Part shown: piece by piece, positions 1-5,383 of the stretch | Position numbering within the stretch: the first letter of the stretch is position 1 | Layout: each line of letters begins with the position of its first letter | Assembly (NCBI GenBank): GCA_021732545.1 | Contig: JAKFUW010000066.1 | Location: forward strand, 1-5,481 | Length of the DNA: 5,481 nt | Reading direction: 5' to 3' | Source of the DNA: Alphaproteobacteria bacterium | GTDB lineage: Bacteria; Pseudomonadota; Alphaproteobacteria; Rickettsiales; UBA3002 | Program-made: the position numbers and the translations under genes | Notes under the pieces: generated by a model | Database searches by the model: none | Seen by the model: only the letters and a program-made list of their open reading frames with translations | Told to the model about the DNA's origin: nothing

Positions 1-13
1 CATATTATAGCTT

Positions 14-40
14 GTCATTCCCGCGTAGGCGGGAATCCAG
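14..40 (+). repeat. Hairpin repeat unit A, dRS3-like
   Basis: A perfect 8-bp stem, ATTCCCGC (17-24) with GCGGGAAT (29-36), closes a 4-base loop GTAG. GTCA precedes it and CCAG follows it. Positions 17-36 fit the published dRS3 form of Neisseria exactly: ATTCCC, eight bases, GGGAAT. Similar sequences are common in other proteobacteria, so this does not indicate Neisseria. Confidence 0.75.
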
Positions 41-50
41 CTTAAAGAGT

Positions 51-80
51 GTCACCCCGCATTCATTGCGGGGTCCCCAG
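51..80 (+). repeat. Hairpin repeat unit B
   Basis: A perfect 7-bp stem, ACCCCGC (54-60) with GCGGGGT (68-74), encloses a 7-base loop. GTC precedes it and CCCCAG follows it. It lies in the same orientation as unit A. Confidence 0.65.
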
Positions 81-84
81 CTGG

Positions 85-118
85 CTGGATGGAGATGCCG
101 CAACAAGTGCGGCATGAC
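85..118 (-). repeat. Hairpin repeat unit C, inverted, overlapping the prepilin start codon
   Basis: A perfect 8-bp stem, ATGCCGCA (95-102) with TGCGGCAT (108-115), encloses the 5-base loop ACAAG. On the minus strand the unit begins GTCATGCCGC and ends CCATCCAG, the same plan as unit A in the opposite direction. The second stem arm contains the A and T of the prepilin ATG (114-116). If it folds in the mRNA it would pair with the start codon and could limit translation. That effect is inferred. Confidence 0.6.
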
Positions 119-890
119 AAAAACGACAGGTTTCTCCCTCGTTGAACTCTCCATCGTCCTCGTGATCCTCGGCCTACTCGTTGGCGGGGTGCTGACAGGT
201 CAATCGCTGATCCGCGCGGCCGAGCTGCGCAGCGTGACGACCGACTCGCAACGATACATCGCGGCGGTCAACACCTTCCGCGATAAATATTTTGCATTAC
301 CAGGCGACATGACCAATGCGACGGCGTTTTGGGGGAAAGATAATACGCGTTGTACAGGTAACACTGGCACAGCCGCAACCCCCGGCACCTGCAACGGTGA
401 TGGCGATGGTATTGTTGATATTGATTTTGTTGAAACCTATCGATTTTGGCAACAACTTGCCAACGCTGGATTGATCGAGGGAAGCTATAATGGATATGTA
501 GGCACCGCTGCAAACACAACTTCTCCTACCATAGGAACTGAAGTGCCCGCTAGCAAATTAGGAAATGCTTACTGGCAAATGGCTTATCTTAGTCAATTAG
601 GGACAGCAAATTTTGAATTTGGCTACGCGTCTGTTCCTGACATCAGAGAACAATATCTTATTTTATCTAATAAAGCTTCAGGATATTGGCTAAATAACAA
701 CGTCATGGCGCCAGAAGATGCCTGGAACATTGATACGAAAATGGATGATGGCATGCCCTTTACTGGCAGAGTAAGAGGAAGTAATTGGAATGTTGCAACT
801 GCCGCTTGTTTAACTGGTAATGTAAGCACTTCAACCTATAATTTGACCCAGACGACAAAAAATTGCCCAATTGCATTCATTCTTAAGTAA
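114..890 (+). CDS. Type IV pilin / type II secretion pseudopilin-like protein with prepilin cleavage site
   Basis: The 258-residue product starts with a classic class III prepilin signal. A 6-residue leader, MTKTTG, is cut between G6 and F7, giving mature FSLVELS with Glu at +5 (E11). A hydrophobic helix follows (about 12-30). Family knowledge says PilD-type peptidase cleaves and N-methylates such proteins before assembly into a pilus or pseudopilus spanning the envelope. The rest is a globular head with two possible disulfides (C80/C93 and C232/C251) and an Asp/Gly-rich stretch, NGDGDGIVDID (94-104), like a calcium loop. The ALPGDM...FWG segment (61-74) is typical of a group of large alphaproteobacterial and gammaproteobacterial prepilin-like proteins. 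The ATG at 114 is chosen because it gives a normal short leader; the frame is open back to a TTG at 12, but only through repeat DNA. The Shine-Dalgarno site is poor: GGAG at 91-94 is too far away in linear sequence. GC falls from 62% (121-240) to 38% (601-720). Whether it is a major pilin, minor pilin or pseudopilin cannot be decided. Confidence 0.9.
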   Translation: MTKTTGFSLVELSIVLVILGLLVGGVLTGQSLIRAAELRSVTTDSQRYIAAVNTFRDKYFALPGDMTNATAFWGKDNTRCTGNTGTAATPGTCNGDGDGIVDIDFVETYRFWQQLANAGLIEGSYNGYVGTAANTTSPTIGTEVPASKLGNAYWQMAYLSQLGTANFEFGYASVPDIREQYLILSNKASGYWLNNNVMAPEDAWNIDTKMDDGMPFTGRVRGSNWNVATAACLTGNVSTSTYNLTQTTKNCPIAFILK

Positions 891-967
891 CCGCCTACGA
901 ATGAAACTGGCGTTTATCAACCGCCATGGCAGCCTCATTGCCATATTCCTCCCAAGCGTGGCACCTT

Positions 968-2356
968 TTAATCCTTGCTATATTCCCCACCACTCAGCCA
1001 TGCGCGCCGTGTTTCGGGGCGGCCAAGGTAGTAGCCTTGCAAATAATGCACGCCCAGTTCCATCAGCATTTTGGCGACCTCGCCCGTTTCGACAAATTCC
1101 GCGACGGATTTTAGCCCAAAGCCATTGGTGAATTCGAGCAGGGTTTTCACAAAAAACCGGTTATCGGCGTTGTCGACCAGATCGCGCACAAACGCGCCAT
1201 CGATTTTCACAATATCAACCGACAGGCTTTTAAGCTGACGAAACGAGGTATAGCCTGAGCCAAAATCATCGAGTGCCACCATCGCGCCATGCGATTGCAC
1301 ATCCGCCACAAACAACGCCGTTTGGCGCAGATCGCGTTGCGCTGCGGTTTCGGTGATTTCCACAATCAGGCGCGGGGCAATATCGGGCGTTTCATTCATT
1401 AAATCGCCAAATAATTTCAGCCATTTGGGGTTTTGCGTGGTCATGTTAGACACATTCAGCGCCAGATGCACATTGGGCGCGCGGCGCAATTCTTCCACCA
1501 CCATCCGCAACACCTTATCGTCGATGATATCAATCATGCCCATGCGCTCGGCAATGGGAATGAGTGCGCCTGCCGATGAAATTTTACCATCATCGCTGAT
1601 CATGCGCAGCAGCGCCTCATAATGGCCAATGGTGCCCGTTTTGGCACAGACAATCGGCTGAAAGGCAAGGCGCAGGCGGTTTTCCTCAATGGCTTTGCTC
1701 AAATAATGCGCCAGCCCCATCTCATGACGGCTGATATCGGCATTGTGCTGCGTATCCAGCAGCCCCGCATCATGCGAGCTGCGTGCGCTTCGCACATGGC
1801 GTGAAATAAAGAGTTTGTCGAGCGCTTCTTGCGCGGTGATCGCCTGCATCGGGAACATGACCACGCCGGTGGAACACACAATGTGCAATGAGCCATGGAC
1901 GCTATCATTACCCATTCGGCGTACATGCGATTCGATGCGTTCGGCCAGTTGCGACGTTTCTTGCGCGCTAGTTTGACCTAAAATAATGCCGATTTCATCG
2001 CGTTGCAGGCGCGCCACCACATCGGTGGTGCCAACAATCGCGCTAATATCATGCTGGATTTGCGCCATGATACTCTCGCATACGGCATGCCCGTAGCCAC
2101 TTAAAATCATCGCTAAATTATCAAGATGAAACACCAGCAACGCGCCATCATGTTGCCCACTTCGTGCCAGCTTAATCGCATGATCCAGCGCATGAATAAA
2201 GCGCGGCGGATAGCCAAAATCATGAGGTTTTGAAAGGCTGTGAGCATGATGGATCAACGCCGATGCGCGCAAGCTATCGACATCTGCACCGCCCACATGG
2301 CGCGGGGTAGGATCAGGTCCGATGAAACCAGAATGCTCGCCTTTTTGAATCGTCAC
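968..2356 (-). CDS. Cytoplasmic c-di-GMP phosphodiesterase, degenerate GGDEF plus intact EAL
   Basis: This 462-residue protein has no signal peptide or membrane segment. Residues 1-50 match nothing I recognise. Residues about 55-195 form a GGDEF fold whose signature is degraded to QRDEI (118-122). The metal Asp of DxD is His77, the guanine-contacting Asn is Leu85, and the inhibitory RxxD site reads GTTD (109-112), so cyclase activity is very unlikely. Residues about 217-455 are an EAL domain with every key residue in place: E247 of EALLR, N301, E333 of EITE, D363-D364 of DDFGSGY, K384 of VKID, E420 and Q440 of QGYYLGRP. It should therefore hydrolyse c-di-GMP to pGpG and lower the second messenger that controls motility and attachment. 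One departure is AEFVET (F421) where AEGVET is usual. The start is GTG at 2356, with AGAAG (2368-2364) seven bases upstream. It follows ubiA on the same strand after 103 bp that show no clear terminator or promoter, and it converges on the prepilin gene. Confidence 0.93.
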   Translation of the reverse strand: MTIQKGEHSGFIGPDPTPRHVGGADVDSLRASALIHHAHSLSKPHDFGYPPRFIHALDHAIKLARSGQHDGALLVFHLDNLAMILSGYGHAVCESIMAQIQHDISAIVGTTDVVARLQRDEIGIILGQTSAQETSQLAERIESHVRRMGNDSVHGSLHIVCSTGVVMFPMQAITAQEALDKLFISRHVRSARSSHDAGLLDTQHNADISRHEMGLAHYLSKAIEENRLRLAFQPIVCAKTGTIGHYEALLRMISDDGKISSAGALIPIAERMGMIDIIDDKVLRMVVEELRRAPNVHLALNVSNMTTQNPKWLKLFGDLMNETPDIAPRLIVEITETAAQRDLRQTALFVADVQSHGAMVALDDFGSGYTSFRQLKSLSVDIVKIDGAFVRDLVDNADNRFFVKTLLEFTNGFGLKSVAEFVETGEVAKMLMELGVHYLQGYYLGRPETRRAWLSGGEYSKD

Positions 2357-2459
2357 ACAAAATCTTCTTTTCGTTATCTTGAGCTTTCAGTATGACGCTA
2401 AAAGGTAAATAAACCCTAAAAATTTGAAGATGCAATGCAATGAATGAGATTGATGTTTT

Positions 2460-3320
2460 TCAGTGACTTAATAAGATTGACGCAAAAATAATTCCGCCCA
2501 GCCAACTATTAGACTTAAATCGTCTCAGGCAACCTTCGGGGTTGGTCAAATCCGCACCCGTCACTTGCCCCATCAGATGCCCAAGGCATAGTGCGAGCGC
2601 TCCCCATTGCAAGCTGATTATGGGAGCGGTAATCCACAACGCTGCTACCAGCAACGCCCATGCAGCCGCATAAAACAACGCGATGATGCGCTTGCTGTGC
2701 TGGCCAAAGGTAATGGCGGTGGAACGCACGCCCACCCGCAGATCATCTTCTTTATCTTGGTGGGCATAGAGCGTGTCGTAGCCAATCGTCCAGCAGATAC
2801 CAGATGCATAGAGCAGCCACGCGGCCATTGATGGTTCGCCATGCACCGCAATCGCTCCAAACAAGGCGCCGATGTTAAAGGTGACACCCAAAAAAGCTTG
2901 CGGCCAGCCGGTGATGCGTTTCATCCATGGATAGGCAACCACCAACGCCATTGCCCCGAGCGACCACCAAAACAATATGGGCTTTAAGAAAGTGAGTATC
3001 AATAATGACAGGCTCAATAAAAAAGCCAGCCACACCCACGCGATATAAGGATGTAGCGCGCCCGACGCCAAGGGTCGATTCTGCGTACGTGTCACTTTTG
3101 CATCAATATCGCGGTCGGTCAGGTCATTGATAATGCAGCCGGCGCTTCGCATCAGTACCGCGCCCATCGCGAATAATGCGAGTAAAATCAGATCGGGTTT
3201 GCCATCTTGCGCCAGTGCCACGCCCCACCAGCACGGCCACAATAGTAGCCATATTCCCACAGGTCGGTTGAGTCGCATCAGTGCAATCAGGGATAAAAAT
3301 GCGTTGCTGCGTTGCATCAT
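2460..3320 (-). CDS. ubiA: 4-hydroxybenzoate polyprenyltransferase UbiA
   Basis: This integral inner-membrane prenyltransferase attaches the polyprenyl tail to 4-hydroxybenzoate, an early committed step in ubiquinone synthesis. The 286-residue length is normal for the family. The first Asp-rich motif is N65-D-L-T-D-R-D-I-D73, followed by RTQNRPLASG (78-87). The second is D182-TLYAHQDKEDD (to 193), followed by GVRST (197-201). These bind Mg2+ and prenyl diphosphate. About eight or nine hydrophobic segments are visible, for example 21-37, 43-61, 92-110, 115-131, 141-159, 166-181 and 213-246. The C-terminal CLRRFKSN (264-271) suits bacterial UbiA rather than the heme O or chlorophyll synthase branches. 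Start: two adjacent ATGs (3320 and 3317); the first is taken, with a weak TGGA about nine bases upstream. It diverges from rsmE across 43 bp. No terminator is seen after its stop, so read-through into the EAL gene is possible. Confidence 0.94.
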   Translation of the reverse strand: MMQRSNAFLSLIALMRLNRPVGIWLLLWPCWWGVALAQDGKPDLILLALFAMGAVLMRSAGCIINDLTDRDIDAKVTRTQNRPLASGALHPYIAWVWLAFLLSLSLLILTFLKPILFWWSLGAMALVVAYPWMKRITGWPQAFLGVTFNIGALFGAIAVHGEPSMAAWLLYASGICWTIGYDTLYAHQDKEDDLRVGVRSTAITFGQHSKRIIALFYAAAWALLVAALWITAPIISLQWGALALCLGHLMGQVTGADLTNPEGCLRRFKSNSWLGGIIFASILLSH

Positions 3321-3340
3321 CAGGGCTGTTCCATTAGATT
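3312..3340 (+). promoter_or_regulatory. Weak candidate sigma-70 promoter for rsmE-gshA
   Basis: TTGCAT (3312-3317) and TAGATT (3335-3340) are 17 bases apart, with 3/6 and 4/6 matches to the -35 and -10 consensus. The predicted transcript would start near 3347, just before the ribosome site at 3353. The -35 element would overlap the first ubiA codons. On the other strand GATAAT (3343-3338) could be a -10 for ubiA, but no good -35 goes with it. Both are guesses from spacing, with no independent support. Confidence 0.25.
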
Positions 3341-3352
3341 ATCGCCATTGTT

Positions 3353-3357
3353 GGAGA
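3353..3357 (+). promoter_or_regulatory. Shine-Dalgarno site that sets the rsmE TTG start
   Basis: GGAGA lies six bases before TTG at 3364. The only earlier Met codons in this frame lie far upstream inside ubiA on the opposite strand, and the RsmE homology begins within a few residues of the TTG. This site therefore decides the start. Confidence 0.7.
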
Positions 3358-3363
3358 TACACA

Positions 3364-4134
3364 TTGCCTAATCCCTACCCTAAAGTGCGATTGTTTGTCG
3401 AGTCTCACCTTGAGAAAGGCGCGAGCGTGGTGCGCGAAGATGACGCCGCACATTATATCACCCGTGTGATGCGGATGAAAGAAGGTGAGCGCGTGGCGCT
3501 GTTTAATGGTCGCCACGGCGAGTGGGCAGCCAGCGTGCATGATGTGCGCAAACATGCGGTAGAACTTCGGGTAGAAGAACAATTGCGCGATTATTTGGCA
3601 CCCGCCGATATCTGGCTGTGTTTTGCACCGATCAAATTCGGGCGGATTGATTATCTGATTCAAAAAGCAACCGAGCTAGGCGCGAGTGTGCTGCAACCCG
3701 TGATGACGCAATTTACGCAAAGTGAGCGCGTGAACGAACAACGCCTGCGCGCCAATGCGATTGAAGCAGCTGAACAATGCGAGCGGGTGGAAGTGCCAGA
3801 GTTAAAAGCGCCGCTTGGCTTGCGCGATTTATTGGCGACATGGCCCAAAGACCGTATATTGTTATTTGCCGATGAATCGGGGCGGGGCAGGGCGCTTGCT
3901 TGCGTATTACCAGAACTCAAAGACAAACCGCTTGGTGTATTGATTGGCCCTGAAGGGGGCTTTTCACCCGATGAACGCACGCTACTCTATCGCATTGCGC
4001 ACGTGGTGGGAGTGGGGCTTGGCCCGCGCATTTTACGCGCCGATACCGCTGCGATTGCGCTACTGGCCGCCATTCAATCCTCCATCGGCGATTGGAATAT
4101 CGCCCCGCATTTTCAACGAGAAGGAACGCTCTAA
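3364..4134 (+). CDS. rsmE: 16S rRNA (uracil(1498)-N3)-methyltransferase RsmE
   Basis: RsmE uses S-adenosylmethionine to methylate N3 of U1498 in 16S rRNA within the 30S subunit. The 256-residue product has the usual size (about 240-250). An N-terminal PUA-like RNA-binding part (about 8-75) contains HYITRVMRMKEGE (30-42) and FNGRHGEW (47-54). A SPOUT methyltransferase domain follows, with QKATELGAS (100-108), AIEAAEQCER (132-141), IGPEGGFSPDE (194-204) and the knot motif GLGPRILRADTAA (218-230), which forms the cofactor pocket. The start is a TTG supported by GGAGA six bases upstream; translation further back would run antisense through ubiA. Its TAA is one base before the gshA ATG, so the two are almost certainly co-transcribed and probably translationally coupled. 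Confidence 0.94.
   Translation: MPNPYPKVRLFVESHLEKGASVVREDDAAHYITRVMRMKEGERVALFNGRHGEWAASVHDVRKHAVELRVEEQLRDYLAPADIWLCFAPIKFGRIDYLIQKATELGASVLQPVMTQFTQSERVNEQRLRANAIEAAEQCERVEVPELKAPLGLRDLLATWPKDRILLFADESGRGRALACVLPELKDKPLGVLIGPEGGFSPDERTLLYRIAHVVGVGLGPRILRADTAAIALLAAIQSSIGDWNIAPHFQREGTL
4118..4125 (+). promoter_or_regulatory. Shine-Dalgarno site of gshA inside the rsmE end
   Basis: GAGAAGGA ends ten bases before the gshA ATG (4136) and lies within the last rsmE codons. This fixes the gshA start and points to coupling of the two genes. The gshA frame is open back to 3944, but that stretch is antisense-free rsmE coding sequence read in another frame. Confidence 0.65.
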
Positions 4135-4135
4135 G

Positions 4136-5380
4136 ATGTCTGTGATTATCGATCAGTTGCAACCACTTTTTATTCAAAAATCACTGGCGATCAGTGATTG
4201 GTTTGAGCGCGAATTCAAGCAAACGCCGCCGAGCTTTTACAGCTCGGTCGATGTGCGCCATGCGGGGTTTAAGCTCGCTCCGGTAGATACCAATTTATTT
4301 CCCGCCGGATTTAATCATCTGTCGCCCGCAGCACGAAAGCGCGCCCTCGCGCAAATTCAAATTTTTATTAAGACCCTGCCGCGCAAAATCGAGCGTGTTT
4401 TGATTGTGCCGGAAAACCATACACGAAACTTAGGTTATCTTGATAATCTGCAAGCGCTCAAAGCGATTTTAGAAAGTGCGGGAGTTGAGGTAAAAATTGG
4501 GAATGTGTCTGCATCCGAAATTTTGGAGCTGGCCGATTCAAGCGGCAATGTTTTGCATCAATATCCGTTATTAAAAGAGGGCAATAATTTAGTCACGCGC
4601 GATGGTTTTGTGCCTGACCTCATCATCATCAATAACGACATGACCGGCGGCATTCCTGATCTGCTAAAAGGTATCACACAGCCGATGGTGCCCGCCACCA
4701 GCCAGGGGTGGTATCGCCGCCGCAAAACCATTCATTTTGAGGCATACGCGCACGTGGCGCATCGTTTTGCGAACGCGTTTGAATTTGACCCATGGCTGAT
4801 TGCCGCGCATTTTCATCAATGCGGCAAAGTCAATTTTCGTGAACATGCGGGCCTGGAATGTATTGCGCTGGGTGTTGAAAAAGTGCTGGCCAGTGTGCGT
4901 GCTAAATATGCTGATTATGGTATTCATCAAGAGCCTTATGTGTTTATCAAAGCCGATAGCGGCACCTATGGCATGGGCATTATGACGGCGCGTTCGGGCG
5001 ATGAAGTGCTGGAGATCAATAAAAAAATCCGCAACAAAATGAACATCATCAAAGAAGGGGTGCAAAGCACCGAGGTGATTATTCAAGAGGGCGTGCCAAC
5101 GGCCGATCGCATCGATGGATTTGTCGCCGAACCGATGCTGTATTTAATCAATGGTGAACCAGTCGGCGGTGCATTTCGCGTGAATGAAGAACGTGACGCA
5201 TTTGGAAATCTCAACGCATCTGGCATGCGCTTTAAAGGCATGTGCGATGAGGCCGAATGGATGAATGATTCACCCGCCGCCTTGGTGAAGTCATGCAGCT
5301 TTCTGGTGTTCGGCATGATCGCTAAGCTCGCAACGCTGGCTGCCGCAAACGAAGAATATGGCGATGAGTGGGTGATTTAA
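4136..5380 (+). CDS. gshA: Glutamate-cysteine ligase, Acidithiobacillus ferrooxidans-type family
   Basis: The enzyme joins L-glutamate and L-cysteine with ATP to make gamma-glutamylcysteine, the first step of glutathione synthesis in the cytoplasm. The 414 residues match the small GshA family first described from Acidithiobacillus (TIGR02049 / Pfam GshA), not the E. coli or plant-type ligases. Blocks recognised from memory are DVRHAGFKLAPVDTNLFPAG (39-58), VPENHTRNLGYLDN (91-104), NNDMTGGIPDLL (166-177), GWYRRRKTIHFEAY (191-204), FIKADSGTYGMGIM (270-283), EPMLYLINGEPVGGAFRVN (332-350) and LNASGMRF (359-366). The Lys-x-Asp and glycine-rich loop at 271-281 looks like the nucleotide loop of ATP-grasp enzymes. 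The protein is full length, with a normal C-terminus at EEYGDEWVI. It lies one base after rsmE. No gshB is in the window, so the second step is encoded elsewhere. A perfect 7-bp hairpin occurs early in the gene (4229-4247). Confidence 0.94.
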   Translation: MSVIIDQLQPLFIQKSLAISDWFEREFKQTPPSFYSSVDVRHAGFKLAPVDTNLFPAGFNHLSPAARKRALAQIQIFIKTLPRKIERVLIVPENHTRNLGYLDNLQALKAILESAGVEVKIGNVSASEILELADSSGNVLHQYPLLKEGNNLVTRDGFVPDLIIINNDMTGGIPDLLKGITQPMVPATSQGWYRRRKTIHFEAYAHVAHRFANAFEFDPWLIAAHFHQCGKVNFREHAGLECIALGVEKVLASVRAKYADYGIHQEPYVFIKADSGTYGMGIMTARSGDEVLEINKKIRNKMNIIKEGVQSTEVIIQEGVPTADRIDGFVAEPMLYLINGEPVGGAFRVNEERDAFGNLNASGMRFKGMCDEAEWMNDSPAALVKSCSFLVFGMIAKLATLAAANEEYGDEWVI

Positions 5381-5383
5381 AAA

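Larger units (their letters stand above)
12..120. repeat. Composite palindromic repeat of three hairpin units with 7-bp inverted ends
   Basis: The block is bounded by TTGTCAT (12-18) and its exact reverse complement ATGACAA (114-120). Inside are three hairpin units that share the plan GTCA, stem, loop, stem, then a spacer ending in CCAG. Unit A is 14-40, unit B is 51-80, and unit C is 85-118 in reverse orientation. Their stems are different sequences (ATTCCCGC, ACCCCGC and ATGCCGCA), so the units are relatives or a mosaic rather than copies. The plan resembles the short dispersed palindromic repeats that litter intergenic DNA of many proteobacteria. Reading through unit A in frame gives the SFPRRRESS peptide, a familiar sign of such repeats mis-called as protein. 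Whether this block recurs elsewhere in the genome cannot be seen from one window. Confidence 0.75.

Noticed and set aside
12..113. Reading the prepilin from TTG at 12 as a 292-residue protein
   Set aside because: The added 34 residues are a translation of palindromic repeat DNA, and they would place a long extension before a normal 6-residue prepilin leader.
871..1131. Small rightward frames over the prepilin end and the EAL gene
   Set aside because: They overlap the well-supported EAL coding sequence antisense, have no recognisable domain and no ribosome site.
2430..2450. ATGCA/ATGCA/ATGA short direct repeats between ubiA and the EAL gene
   Set aside because: Only two to three imperfect short units in an AT-rich gap; easily chance, with no sign of a binding-site array.
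2357..2459. Promoter or terminator between ubiA and the EAL gene
   Set aside because: TTGCAT with a weak TTATTT 17 bases on, and 3-bp stems at best, are below what I would call a site.
3127..3363. N-terminal extension of rsmE back to an ATG at 3127
   Set aside because: It would run antisense through most of the first 190 bases of ubiA, matches no RsmE residue, and a TTG with a good ribosome site sits exactly where the homology begins.
3944..4135. gshA starting at 3944
   Set aside because: The first 64 residues would be rsmE read in another frame; the ATG at 4136 has a ribosome site and gives the normal family N-terminus.
4664..5086. 140-codon leftward frame inside gshA
   Set aside because: It is antisense to conserved gshA blocks, and the His/Phe-rich product has no recognisable family.
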